Shown: positions 1-10,751 of the stretch, piece by piece
Layout of the letters: every line of letters starts with the position of its first letter
Position numbering within the stretch: position 1 is the stretch's first letter
Assembly: GCA_038503065.1 (NCBI GenBank)
Contig: JBCAMK010000016.1
Span: forward strand, 806,001-870,000
Origin: Paragyromitra xinjiangensis
Lineage: Eukaryota > Ascomycota > Pezizomycetes > Pezizales > Discinaceae
Direction of reading: 5' to 3'
Length of the DNA stretch: 64,000 bases
Translations under genes and position numbers: made by a program
Notes under the pieces: generated by a model
What the model was told of the DNA's origin: nothing
The model's input: the letters and a program-made list of their open reading frames with translations, nothing else
Databases searched by the model: none

Positions 1-1184
1 AAGACGAGTTTGAAAGACAAATGGACAGCCTTCAAGCCCAAATAAAATTCAACAACATCCAAAACACGAACACCACCTCCAAACTCGCTGAAATCAAAGC
101 ACAAAACATTTCCCTCCAAAACACAGTCCGCTCCTTAGATGCCAGACTTCTCCACATCCAAACCAACCAAAACATTCAAACCACTCCCCCCACCACAAAC
201 AGCAAACCTCCCACCACAAACAATACCAAACCATCCAACACTTCCAACAAAACGCAAGAATCCTACGCCAGCAAAATCACAACTGCACCCGGCGAAAACA
301 ATTTCACCACCGTCACCAACAAAAAGACTCCGAAAATACAACCACTATACAAGCCTGAATTCACCACTGATAAAAGAGAAATCATAATTGAACTCACAGA
401 ACCCCTCCCCACCTCAGCCACCCCAGATTCCATACTTAACGCCATCAACAAACGACTAGGGTCCGTCAACACGTGCATCCTAGCAGTCCGGAAAACCAAC
501 AACGACAACCTCATCCTCACCACTAAACCTAACGAAGCCGCCGACAAATTCATTGAACAATACGAGCATGAAATCACCTCAGCGTGCAACCTCCTCAAAA
601 TCCCAATCACCAACATCAGAGTCAACAGCAGATGGTCAAAGTTTATCATTGACGCTGTCCCCCTGAACTTTAATCTCGAACCCGTCACGCCTACCACCAT
701 CACCAATGCCCTTCAAGCCGCCATCCCTGATGTACAGCTAGCCCAAGCCCCAAGATGGCTCTCCACAGAAGAAAAACGAGCTGGCAAGAGAGCTTCTTCC
801 ATCGTCATCGCACTACCAGCCAAACACACTCTCAAATCCCTAGGCTTTACCTATCTCAACATCCTAAACGCCACATGCAAAATCCGTGAATATCATCCCA
901 TCAATCCAACCACCCAATGCCGCAACTGTCAAAAACTAGGACATCATGACACCACGTGCAAACAAGAAGTCGCCTGCGCCATCTGCGCACTTGCCCACCA
1001 CACCAAAGACCACAAATGCGATCAAATCACTTGCAAAGGAGGCGCCAGATGCACACACATGCCCCTTAGATGCGCATGCTGCAACACCAATCAACACACC
1101 GCCATTGACTGCCCCGAAAAAATGAAGACCAGAGCACTCTATCTTGCTCAACGCGCACAAAAATTCAACAACCGTAATGATTAA
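1..1184 (+). CDS. LINE family 1 ORF1 (gag-like, CCHC), partial at 5' end
   Basis: The frame is open from the window edge (codons begin at position 3) to TAA at 1182-1184. The first internal Met, at 21, aligns with residue ~91 of the copy-2 protein, so the N-terminus is missing. The C-terminal ~90 residues hold three zinc-knuckle-like clusters: CRNCQKLGHHDTTC (CX2CX4HX4C), then CAICALAHHTKDHKC, then a Cys/His group ending CACC...H...C. This is the usual ORF1 nucleic-acid-binding layout of I/Jockey/Tad-type LINEs. The middle of the protein is Thr/Pro/Asn-rich, followed by a conserved domain. The protein presumably coats the LINE RNA. It overlaps ORF2 by 8 nt. Confidence 0.9.
   Translation, partial: DEFERQMDSLQAQIKFNNIQNTNTTSKLAEIKAQNISLQNTVRSLDARLLHIQTNQNIQTTPPTTNSKPPTTNNTKPSNTSNKTQESYASKITTAPGENNFTTVTNKKTPKIQPLYKPEFTTDKREIIIELTEPLPTSATPDSILNAINKRLGSVNTCILAVRKTNNDNLILTTKPNEAADKFIEQYEHEITSACNLLKIPITNIRVNSRWSKFIIDAVPLNFNLEPVTPTTITNALQAAIPDVQLAQAPRWLSTEEKRAGKRASSIVIALPAKHTLKSLGFTYLNILNATCKIREYHPINPTTQCRNCQKLGHHDTTCKQEVACAICALAHHTKDHKCDQITCKGGARCTHMPLRCACCNTNQHTAIDCPEKMKTRALYLAQRAQKFNNRND
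1177..1184 (+). promoter_or_regulatory. ORF1/ORF2 stop-start overlap (ATGATTAA)
   Basis: The ORF2 ATG lies five bases before the ORF1 TAA, giving an 8-nt overlap. The same junction is conserved in copy 2 at 6834-6841. The layout fits ORF2 translation by termination-reinitiation, a mechanism known for several LINEs. LINEs R and S use an even tighter ATGA overlap. Confidence 0.6.
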
Positions 1185-4100
1185 ACACACAACACACATC
1201 ACAGGCATAGCCCAAGTGCAACAACTGAATTGCGCTAAAGGAAAGGCCTCCACTCTTTCAGTACTCCATCACGCAAACATGAACACACAACTCGCTATAC
1301 TCGCACTTCAGGACCCATGGTCAGAAACCCAGGGCCTACCACCCAACATTCCAAACTTCCATCGCTTTTCACCAACAAACCAAAACCCCAAATGTGTCAC
1401 ATACATAAACGCAAACATGAACCTAAACCCACGCATTTCAAATTCTTACTTCAACAATGTTATTTCAATTATCATAACTACAGCAATAGGCGAGATTGAA
1501 ATCTCCAACATCTACGCCAATCACACACCAACAACACACACATACCTTAACATGTACAACTTCCTCCCCATGCACATAATACTAGCAGACACCAATCTAC
1601 ATCACACATGGTGGTACGGCTCCGAAACCGATCACTACACCTCCTCCATCAACAAAACCAGACTTATAGCCAATCAGCTTGTCGACTGGCTCGAAGATCA
1701 CAACTACCAACTCATTAACCACCCAGGAACTTTCACACATTTCCCTAGGAATGGCAATAAAAAGTCCATCATCGATCTCACCCTATTTAGGAACACACAA
1801 CAATACCTCATAACATGGCAATCTGATCAAAATCTCAGGGACAACTCCGATCACACCCTAATCACAACCACCATATTCCTCCCACCAAAACCCACAGCCA
1901 CACCTAAACGCAACCTTAGCAAAGCAAATTGGACTTTATTCCATACCATAATACAACAATCAGCACTTAACAAATCCCAACCCACCAACGCCAGCGAAGC
2001 CACAAAAGCATGTGAACAACTCACTTCCCTCATACAATTCGCCACAATCACAGCCATACCATTATCAAAGCCCAGCCAACATTCCAAAGGCTGGTGGACC
2101 AACGAATTATCTAAACTCAAAAGGAAAATAAACACCATAAATCATACACTCCGATTACCGAACCCTCCACAAAACGCCAGGAAAACCCTCCAACACCTTC
2201 GCACACAATGGAAAACGGAAATAATTGAAGCCAAAAAACACCACTGGCACCAACGCCTATCCACCAACGATCCTAGACAAATATGGCAAGCCATCAAACA
2301 AACCAATGGCCGCAGACCCCCCACCACCATACAATCACTACACAACGCACCTAATTTTGAAGCTCAATGCAATGCCTTCAAATCCACCTTCTTCCCACCG
2401 ATACTCACCTCCCCCCAGCCACTACCACAAAACTGGCTTCCTCCACCCGCATCAGATCAATCCCTCAACACACCATATATTACTTCACAGCTAATCTCAA
2501 AATTACTCGCTAAAACCTCTCCCGCTTCTGCACCAGGACCAGATGGAATCCTCTACCCCCACATACAACATGCTCATCAAGCTGCCCCCTCACTTATTCC
2601 CAAAATTTTCACAGCTGCCCTTCACTTCGGCGCCTTCCCTGAAATATGGAAACAAGCCATCGTCACACCCATACCTAAACCAGGCAAGGACGATTACGCC
2701 AAACCCAACGCCTATCGACCCATTTCATTATTATCATGTCTTGGTAAGTTACTAGAACGCATCATCACCAGACAACTAGAACTCGCCGCAATAACTTCAG
2801 GCGCAATCAACCACCAACACACAGGAGGACGCACAGGAATCTCAGCAATAGATGCCCTCCAACAAATCATCACACCCTCTCAATCCTGGCTCGACACTCC
2901 TGCCACAACAGGACACCAAAAACAACTGCGACCCTCTATCCTCACCACAGACATCGAAGGAGCATTCAACTGCGTCATTCACCAACAAATGATTGCTATC
3001 TTCCGCCATTTTAAATTTCCCACATACCTCATACACTGGTACCAAATCTTTACCACCAACCGAACCATAGCCTTCAGATTCAACAACACCACGAGTCCAA
3101 CAACATCCTTCAACAGTGGACTTCCACAAGGATCCGCTGTTTCATCCATCGCTTTTACCATATACAGCGCTGCCCTAGACACTGAACCACCAGCTTCCAA
3201 CCTCACTCATTCTAACACCTACATTGACGATAATGCCATGCTACAAGCAAGCTTTTCTCAAAAATTCGCCACCATGACATTACAACAACGCCTAAATTCC
3301 AAAATCGAAAGAGGCTTATACCTCAACATTCTTTTTTCCCCGCCAAAAACAGAACTTATGCATCTGCGACTTAGTTCCAGAATTAAAGATCCCACACCCA
3401 CCCCCATCACACTATATAATCAAAACATCCTACCCACCGAACAAAACCGCATGCTTGGTCTTATAATTGATCGAAGATTAACCTTCCATCAACACACTCA
3501 CCACATCGTCGCCTCCCTTCTCAAAACCAAAGGAATCATTTATCCTCTCCTTAAATCCATACACCTCACTCCCGCCACAATACATCACATATTGCACATA
3601 GTCCACATCCCCAAAATGCTATGGGGCTCCCCCATATGGTGGACGGGTGCTCCCACCATCATAGACAATATTCAACCAGCATACCATAGCCTCGCTCGTC
3701 TCATCACTGGTCTTCCCAGAAACACCAAAATTCCCCAATTATTGCGCGAAGCCTCCCTACCACCACTCAACCTCCTCCTGGACTACCACACACAAAAATA
3801 CGGCATACGCATTCTGAAAAACAATGCACACAATCCAGCCTTTCTCCCATTACTCAAACTTCTCCCACAAACAATAAATTACAAAGGCACAGGACTCAAA
3901 AGGGTAGCTTCCCTACTCCAACCCCTCATCAACAATCAACCCCTCGAAAGACTTGATTATTCCTTTCAACCACATTTTCTCACACCTAATTCCCTGCAAA
4001 TTTCTCAACTCTCCAAACAACAAACAGCCACGCAACACATCAGCTGGACAGGCACTCTTGAAAATGCCTGGCTCCTATACACAGATGGTTCCCTCAGCGA

Positions 4101-4869
4101 TAATGGACACTCCTCTTCCGGAGCCTACATCGCCCACATACGCTACGGCATCACCACCCAAACCTTCACACATTCCTGCGCTCTCGGACATTACGCCGAA
4201 AACGAAGATGCTGAAATCCACGCCATACAAGAAGCCCTATCCTTATTGCTCCAACATATCATTCACCCAATTCCCGTATATATATGCGTCGATAATCAAA
4301 ACGCCTTAAAATCACTCATAGGAGGACCCACACACAACAAGGAATACCTATGGCACGCACTTAACGCATGCAATTCACTCCAGAACAAAGGGTGCCCCAT
4401 CACTGGAGTATGGACACCTTCCCACACGCAAATATTTGGCAACGAGAGAGCCGATCAATTAGCCACAATCGCCCACAACAAATCCCTCTGCCCATGGCAT
4501 CGTCTCACCCTCGGACATCTTTCACTTCTCCCCAAAAAACATCTACTTAAAACATGGGCCTCCAATACCACAGAGCCCATCACCTTCCACATCGCACAAC
4601 ATCTCACGTCGCTTTCAAGAAAACGATTTTCCAAACTTGTGAAAATACGCAATCAAGTACACTTCATCGATCCTACTGGATTCACTGATCCTCTCATATG
4701 CACATGCGGCGAACAGGATGGCTCTCATCACCGCATTATGACTTGCAAACTCAGAAATAAAGAACGACAAGATTTCTTTAAAGATTCGGAACCAAATTGG
4801 AATATTTTCTTTTCGCCGAAGTTAAATTTTTCTGATTTCTTTTCTTACATTGATTCTCTCGGGTTATAA
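1177..4869 (+). CDS. LINE family 1 ORF2: endonuclease-RT-RNase H polyprotein, intact
   Basis: From ATG 1177 the protein is ~1230 aa. An apurinic-type endonuclease domain comes first (ADTNLHHTWW, IDLTLF, SDHTL motifs). The reverse transcriptase follows, with APGPDG, AYRPISLLSC, TTDIEGAF, GLPQGSAVSS and the catalytic YIDD box. Then comes RNase H: YTDGS, the acidic EDAEIHA motif, CVDNQNAL, and H..IFGNERADQLA. The C-terminus has a CTCGEQDGSHHRIMTC Cys/His motif typical of Tad/I elements. The protein would perform target-primed reverse transcription. An alternative TTG at 1144 lies in the same frame, but ATG 1177, which overlaps the ORF1 stop, is the more likely start. No disabling change is seen, so this copy could be active. 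Confidence 0.92.
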   Translation: MIKHTTHITGIAQVQQLNCAKGKASTLSVLHHANMNTQLAILALQDPWSETQGLPPNIPNFHRFSPTNQNPKCVTYINANMNLNPRISNSYFNNVISIIITTAIGEIEISNIYANHTPTTHTYLNMYNFLPMHIILADTNLHHTWWYGSETDHYTSSINKTRLIANQLVDWLEDHNYQLINHPGTFTHFPRNGNKKSIIDLTLFRNTQQYLITWQSDQNLRDNSDHTLITTTIFLPPKPTATPKRNLSKANWTLFHTIIQQSALNKSQPTNASEATKACEQLTSLIQFATITAIPLSKPSQHSKGWWTNELSKLKRKINTINHTLRLPNPPQNARKTLQHLRTQWKTEIIEAKKHHWHQRLSTNDPRQIWQAIKQTNGRRPPTTIQSLHNAPNFEAQCNAFKSTFFPPILTSPQPLPQNWLPPPASDQSLNTPYITSQLISKLLAKTSPASAPGPDGILYPHIQHAHQAAPSLIPKIFTAALHFGAFPEIWKQAIVTPIPKPGKDDYAKPNAYRPISLLSCLGKLLERIITRQLELAAITSGAINHQHTGGRTGISAIDALQQIITPSQSWLDTPATTGHQKQLRPSILTTDIEGAFNCVIHQQMIAIFRHFKFPTYLIHWYQIFTTNRTIAFRFNNTTSPTTSFNSGLPQGSAVSSIAFTIYSAALDTEPPASNLTHSNTYIDDNAMLQASFSQKFATMTLQQRLNSKIERGLYLNILFSPPKTELMHLRLSSRIKDPTPTPITLYNQNILPTEQNRMLGLIIDRRLTFHQHTHHIVASLLKTKGIIYPLLKSIHLTPATIHHILHIVHIPKMLWGSPIWWTGAPTIIDNIQPAYHSLARLITGLPRNTKIPQLLREASLPPLNLLLDYHTQKYGIRILKNNAHNPAFLPLLKLLPQTINYKGTGLKRVASLLQPLINNQPLERLDYSFQPHFLTPNSLQISQLSKQQTATQHISWTGTLENAWLLYTDGSLSDNGHSSSGAYIAHIRYGITTQTFTHSCALGHYAENEDAEIHAIQEALSLLLQHIIHPIPVYICVDNQNALKSLIGGPTHNKEYLWHALNACNSLQNKGCPITGVWTPSHTQIFGNERADQLATIAHNKSLCPWHRLTLGHLSLLPKKHLLKTWASNTTEPITFHIAQHLTSLSRKRFSKLVKIRNQVHFIDPTGFTDPLICTCGEQDGSHHRIMTCKLRNKERQDFFKDSEPNWNIFFSPKLNFSDFFSYIDSLGL

Positions 4870-5075
4870 AATTGCTTGGTTAGCACAGAAATGATTGTTA
4901 TGTCTTTCAGTTATTTCCGTTGTTAAAATTTTTCCTTTTATTATTATTATTTCGTTTGATAAATTTGTTTAAATTGGGGTGGTATTATTTGTAGTTGGCG
5001 GTGGATGAGGCGATATACTTTAGTATTAGGGCCGTAGAATTAAAACACTAAAACACTAAAACGCTAGAGGCAGTA
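4870..5075 (+). repeat. LINE family 1 3' UTR and octamer 3' terminus
   Basis: This AT-rich 3' UTR ends with a block conserved in all three copies: GTAGTTGGCGGTGGATGAGG, GGGCCGTAGAATT, two or three ACACTAAA-type units, and CTAGAGGCAGTA. The conserved terminus probably serves as the RT recognition site. The other copies of this block end at 10732 and 16707. Confidence 0.75.
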
Positions 5076-5407
5076 TATAACACGCGACCGCCCACCTCGC
5101 TTCTACCTTTTCTTCATCATCTCCGACCGCAAACTCAACACCACAAACTACCTCTCTCAGAATCCCACGATACCAAAAGTCTTTATCTCTCTGGCATCGT
5201 TTATCATCACACCCCACTCCGCATCTGGGAACTCATCATTCCCATCGCTCCCCCATCAACCTGGCTCCCAATACTCCTCCCAGAGTATCGCCATCACCAC
5301 CCGCAACTCCTGTCCGACTTGTTTGGGCACCCATCACACCCACACCCCTCGCTGGGCGCAAACGCACCTCCAGTCACCTCTCCCCCCACCTCACCCGCAC
5401 CTCCAAC

Positions 5408-6841
5408 ATGTCTGCACCTGAAGGCAGCACCGCCCTCTCTGCATTCGATCCCACTGACCTCCCAATGGAAGACAAACCCGCATCCAATCACAGCAGCCCC
5501 TCCAGTGAACACGACGACGACGAAAGCGTTGGAGGTCAGGAGTACAACTCCAACCTCAACTTCACCCAAATCCCTGCCGAAGATATGGCGAACATGACCA
5601 ACGCCACCTCCACCAATTACCTCGCCTGGTTCATCCAGACCCAATTCAACACCATGAAAGACAAATTTGAAAGACAAATGAACAGCCTTCAAGCCCAGAT
5701 CAAATTCAACAACATCCAAAACACAAACACCACTTCCAAACTCGCCGAAATCAAAACACAAAACATCTCCCTCCAAAACACAGTCCGCTCCTTAGATGCC
5801 AGACTTCTCCACATCCAAACCAACCAAAACATTCAAACCACTCCCTCCACCACGAACAGCAAACCTCCCACCACAAAAAACACCAAACCATCCAACACCT
5901 CCAACAAAACGCAAGAATCCTACGCCAGCAAAATCACAACTGCACCCGGCGAAAACAATTTCACCACCGTCACCAACAAAAAGACTCCGAAAATACAACC
6001 ACTATACAAGCCTGAATTCACCACCGACAAAAGAGAAATCATAATCGAACTCACAGAAACCCTCCCCACCTCAGCCACCCCAGATTCCATACTCAACGCC
6101 ATCAACAAACGACTAGGGTCCGTCAACACGTGCATCCTAGCAGTCCGAAAAACCAACAACGACAACCTCATCCTCACCACTAAACCTAACGAAGCCGCCG
6201 ACAAATTCATCGAACAATATGAGCATGAAATCACCTCAGCGTGCAACCTTCTCAAAATCCCAATCACCAACATCAGAGTCAACAGCAGATGGTCAAAGTT
6301 CATCATTGACGCTGTCCCCCTTAACTTCAACCTCGAACCCGTCACGCCCACCACCATCACCAATGCCCTCCAAGCCGCCATCCCTGATGTACAGCTAGCC
6401 CAAGCCCCAAGATGGCTCTCCACAGAAGAAAAGCGGGCTGGCAAAAAAGCCTCCTCCATCGTCATCGCCTTACCAGCCAAACACACTCTCAAATCCCTAG
6501 GTTTCACTTATCTCAACATCCTAAACGCCACATGTAAAATCCGTGAATATCATCCCATCAATCCAACCACCCAATGCCGCAACTGTCAGAAACTAGGACA
6601 CCATGACGCCACGTGCAAACAAGAAGTCGCTTGCGCTATCTGCGCACTCGCTCACCATACCAAAGACCACAAATGCGATCAAATCACTTGCAAAGGAGGT
6701 GCCAGATGCACACACATGCCCCTCAGATGCGCATGCTGCAAGACCAATCAACACAGCGCCATTGAGTGCCCCGAAAAAATGAAGACCAGAGCACTCTATC
6801 TTGCTCAACGCGCACAAAAATTCAACAACCGTAATGATTAA
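5408..6841 (+). CDS. LINE family 1 ORF1 (copy 2), full length 477 aa
   Basis: The complete gag-like protein starts at ATG 5408 (ACATGTCTGC). It has an acidic N-terminus, a predicted helical stretch around residues 75-135, a Thr/Pro/Lys-rich linker, a conserved central domain, and three C-terminal Cys/His clusters (CRNCQKLGHHDATC; CAICALAHHTKDHKC; CACCKTNQHSAIEC). It shows where the N-terminus of the truncated copy 1 should begin. Function by family: RNA-binding ORF1p of a non-LTR retrotransposon. Confidence 0.9.
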   Translation: MSAPEGSTALSAFDPTDLPMEDKPASNHSSPSSEHDDDESVGGQEYNSNLNFTQIPAEDMANMTNATSTNYLAWFIQTQFNTMKDKFERQMNSLQAQIKFNNIQNTNTTSKLAEIKTQNISLQNTVRSLDARLLHIQTNQNIQTTPSTTNSKPPTTKNTKPSNTSNKTQESYASKITTAPGENNFTTVTNKKTPKIQPLYKPEFTTDKREIIIELTETLPTSATPDSILNAINKRLGSVNTCILAVRKTNNDNLILTTKPNEAADKFIEQYEHEITSACNLLKIPITNIRVNSRWSKFIIDAVPLNFNLEPVTPTTITNALQAAIPDVQLAQAPRWLSTEEKRAGKKASSIVIALPAKHTLKSLGFTYLNILNATCKIREYHPINPTTQCRNCQKLGHHDATCKQEVACAICALAHHTKDHKCDQITCKGGARCTHMPLRCACCKTNQHSAIECPEKMKTRALYLAQRAQKFNNRND

Positions 6842-9800
6842 ACACACAACACACATCACAGGCATAGCCCAAGTGCAACAACTGAATTGCGCTAAAGGAA
6901 AGGCCTCCACTCTTTCAGTACTCCATCACGCAAACATTAACACCCAACTCGCTTTACTCGCACTACAGGACCCATGGTCAGAAACCCAGGGCCTACCACC
7001 CAACATTTCAAACTTCCATCGCTTTTCACCAACAAACCAAAACCCTAAATGTGTCATATACATAAACGCGAACATGAACCTAAACCCACGCATTTCAAAT
7101 TTTTATTTCAACAATGTTATTTCAGTTATCATAACCACAGCAATAGGCAAGATTGAAATCTCCAACATCTACGCTAATCACACACCAACAACACACACAT
7201 ACCTCAACATGTACAACTTTCTCCCCATGCACATAATACTAGCAGACACCAATCTACATCATACATGGTGGTACGGCTCCGAAACCGATCACTACACCTC
7301 CTCCATCAACAAAACCAGACTCATAGCCAATCAGCTTGTTGACTGGCTCGAAGATCACAACTACCAACTCATCAACCACCCAGGAACTTTTACACACTTC
7401 CCTAGAAACGGCAATAAAAAGTCCATCATCGACCTCACCCTTTTTAGAAACATACAACAATACCTCATAACATGGCAATCTGATCAGAATCTCAAAGACA
7501 ACTCCGATCACACCCTAATCACAACCACCATATTCCTTCCACCAAAACCCACAGCCACACCCAAACGCAACCTCAGCAAAGCAAATTGGACCTTGTTCCA
7601 CACCATAATACAACATTCAGCACTCAACAAATCCCAACCCACCAATGCCAGCGAAACCACAAAAGAATGTGAACAACTCACTTCCCTCATACAATCCGCC
7701 ACAATCACAGCCATACCATTATCAAAGCCCAGCCAACATTCCAAAGGCTGGTGGACCAACGAATTATCTAAACTCAAAAGGAAAATTAACACTATAAATC
7801 ACACACTCCGTTCACCCAACCCACCACAAAACGCCAGGAAAACTCTCCAACACCTTCGCACACAATGGAAAACAGAAATAATTGAAGCCAAAAAACACCA
7901 CTGGCATCAACGCCTATCCACCAACGATCCTAGACAAATATGGCAAGCCATTAAACAAACCAACGGCCGTAGACCCCCCACCACCATACAATCACTACAC
8001 AACGCACCTAACTTTGAAGCACAATGCAACGCCTTCAAATCCACCTTCTTTCCACCAATACTCGCCTCCCCCCAGCCATTACCACAAAACTGGCTTCCCC
8101 CACCCGCATTAGATCAATCCCTTAACACACCCTATATCACCTCAGAATTAATTTCAAAGCTACTCGCTAAAACTTCTCCCGCATCCGCACCAGGACCAGA
8201 TGGAATCCTCTACCCCCACATACAACATGTTCATCAAGCCGCCCCCTCACTTATTCCCAAAATTTTCACAGCTGCCCTTCGCTTTGGCGCTTTCCCTGAT
8301 ATATGGAAACAAGCCATCGTCACACCCATACCCAAACCAGGGAAGGATGATTACGCCAAACCCAACGCTTATCGACCCATTTCATTATTATCATGCCTTG
8401 GCAAGCTATTAGAACGCATTATCACCAGACAACTAGAACTTGCCGCAATAAATTCAGGCGCAATCAACCACCAACACACAGGAGGATGCACAGGAATTTC
8501 AGCAATAGATGCCCTCCAACAAATCATCACACCCTCTCAATCCTGGCTTGACACTCCTGCTACAACAGGACACCAAAAACAACTGCGACCCTCCATCCTC
8601 ACCACAGACATTGAAGGAGCATTCAACTGCGTCATTCATCAACAAATGATAGCTATCTTTCGTCATTTTAAATTTCCCACGTACCTCATACACTGGTACC
8701 AAATTTTCACCACCAACCGAACCATAGCTTTTAGATTCAACAACACTACAAGCTCAACAATATCTTTTAACAGTGGACTCCCACAAGGATCCGCCGTCTC
8801 ATCCATTGCCTTCACCATATACAGTGCTGCCCTAGACACTGAACCACCAGCTTCCAACCTCACTCATTCCAACACTTACATTGATGATAATGCCATGCTA
8901 CAAGCAAGCTTTTCTCAAAAATTCGCCACCATGACATTACAACAACACCTAAATTCCAAAATCGAAAGAGGCTCATACCTCAACATCCTCTTTTCTCCGG
9001 CAAAAACAGAACTTATGCATCTGCGACTTAGCTCCAGAATCAAAGATCCCACACCCACCCCTATCACACTTTATGATCAAAGCATCCTACCCACCGAACA
9101 AAACCGCATGCTTGGTCTTATAATTGATCGAAGACTAACCTTCCACCAACACACTCACCACATCGTCGCCTCCCTTCTCAAAACCAAACGAATCATTTAT
9201 CCCCTCCTTAAATCCATACACCTCACTCCCGCCACAATACATCACATATTGCACATAGTCCACATCCCCAAAATGCTATGGGGCTCCCCCATATGGTGGA
9301 TGGGCGCTCCCACCATCATAGACAATATTCAACCAGCATACCATAGCCTCGCTCGTCTCATCACTGGTCTTCCCAGAAACACCAAAATCCCCCAACTATT
9401 GCGCAAAGCCTCCCTACCACCACTCAACCTCCTCCTGGATTACCATACACAAAAGTACGGCATACGCATTCTAAAAAACAATGCGCACAATCCAGCCTTT
9501 CTCCCATTACTTAAGCTCCTCCCACAAACAACAAATTACAAAGGCACAGGACTCAAAAGGGTAGCTTCCCTACTCCAACCCCTCATCAACAATCAACCCC
9601 TCGAAAGACTTGATTATTCCTTTCAACCACATTTTCTCACACCTAATTCCCTGCAAATTTCTCAACTCTCCAAACAACAAACAGCCACCCAACACATCAA
9701 CTGGACAGGCACTCTTGAAAATGCCTGGCTCCTGTACACAGATGGTTCCCTCAGTGACAATGGACACTCCTCCTCCGGAGCCTACATCGCCCACGTACGC

Positions 9801-10424
9801 TACGGCATCACTACCCAAACCTTCATGCATTCCTGCGCTCTCGGACATTACGCCGAAAACGAAGACGCTGAAATCCACGCCATACAAGAAGCCCTGTCCT
9901 TATTGCTTCAACACATCATTCACCCAATCCCCATATATATATGCGTCGATAACCAAAACGCCTTAAAGTCACTCATAGGAGGACCCACACACAACAAGGA
10001 ATACCTATGGCACGCACTCAACGCATGCAATTCACTCCAGAACATAGGGTGCCCCATCACTGGAGTATGGACACCTTCCCACACGCAAATATTTGGCAAC
10101 GAGAAAGCCGATCAACTAGCCACAAACGCCCACAACAAATCCCTCTGCTCATGGCATCGCCTCACCCTCGGACACCTTTCACTTCTCCCCAAAAAACATC
10201 TACTTAAAACATGGGCCTCCAACACCACAGAGCCCACTACCTTCCACATCGCACAACACCTCACATCGCTCTCAAGAAAACGATTTTCCAAACTTGTGAA
10301 AATACGCAATCAAGTACACTTCATTGATCCCACCGGATTCACTGATCCCCTCACATGCGCATGCGGCGAACAGGATGGCTCCCATCACTGCATCATGATC
10401 TGCAAACTCAGAAACAAAGAATGA
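6834..10424 (+). pseudogene. LINE family 1 ORF2 (copy 2), C-terminally truncated by a TGA
   Basis: Domain order matches copy 1: endonuclease, RT with YIDD, RNase H, Cys/His tail. Copy 1 has CGA after the codons KLRNKE; this copy has TGA at 10422-10424, a C-to-T change at a CpG. That removes the last 34 residues. The same frame continues open to the original TAA at 10524-10526. The RT and RNase H motifs are intact, so the protein may still be partly functional. ATG 6834 overlaps the ORF1 stop as in copy 1. Confidence 0.88.
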
Positions 10425-10728
10425 CAAGATTTCTTTAAAGCTTCTGAACCAAATTGGAATATTTTCTTTTCGCCGAAGTTAAATCTTTCTGATTTTTTTT
10501 CTTACATTGATTCTCTTGGGTTATAAAATTGCTTGGTTAGTAAAGAAATGATTGTCATGTTTTTCAATTATTTTTCGCTGTTAAATTTTCTTTTATTTTT
10601 CGTTTTGTTTGATAAATTTGTTCGAGAAACTGGGGAGGTATTATTTTGTAGTTGGCGGTGGATGAGGCGATATACTTTAGTATTAGGGCCGTAGAATTAA
10701 AACACTAAAACACTAAAACACTAGAGGC

Positions 10729-10751
10729 AGTAACGGCGTACCCGTTACATT
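10729..10751 (+). other. Putative LINE family 1 insertion target, site 1
   Basis: Directly after the LINE terminus GAGGCAGTA lies ACGGCGTACCCGTTACA. The third LINE copy is followed at 16708-16724 by ACAGCATACCCGTTACA, which is 15 of 17 identical although the surrounding DNA is unrelated. With the preceding GTA the site is quasi-palindromic (TAACGG..CCGTTA). Either this is a preferred target, or it is part of the element's own 3' end. Confidence 0.5.

Larger units (their letters stand above)
1..5075 (+). mobile_element. LINE family 1, copy 1 (Tad/I-like non-LTR retrotransposon, 5' end outside window)
   Basis: Two overlapping frames (ORF1 with CCHC knuckles; ORF2 with endonuclease, RT, RNase H and C-terminal Cys/His motif) are followed by a ~200-bp 3' UTR. 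The 3' end is defined by comparison with copies 2 and 3. All three finish with a run of ACACTAAA-like octamers and then CTAGAGGCAGTA; there is no poly(A). Copy 2 starts directly after position 5075. Relative to copy 2, the first ~85 codons of ORF1 and the 5' UTR lie beyond the window edge. Coding capacity is otherwise intact, so this is a recent insertion. Confidence 0.9.
5076..10732 (+). mobile_element. LINE family 1, copy 2, full length
   Basis: This 5.66-kb element begins immediately after the 3' end of copy 1 and has its own 5' UTR (5076-5407, TATAACACGCG start, pyrimidine-rich). ORF1, ORF2 and the shared 3' terminus follow. It is nearly identical to copy 1 over the shared length. ORF2 carries one premature stop near its end. 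The exact head-to-tail junction with copy 1 suggests that insertion is directed to a fixed site. Confidence 0.9.

Noticed and set aside
263..706. Minus-strand open frames opposite LINE ORF1 and ORF2 (here and at 5920-6507, 936-1253 and others)
   Set aside because: They are shadows of the plus-strand LINE genes, with no known motif, caused by biased base use.
10735..10751. CCCGTTACA read as the right terminal inverted repeat of a DNA transposon ending before the transposase
   Set aside because: The transposase frame is open through this stretch (GVPVTFTRKVEEM-type residues), so it is coding here. The resemblance to X termini is kept only as part of the LINE target idea.
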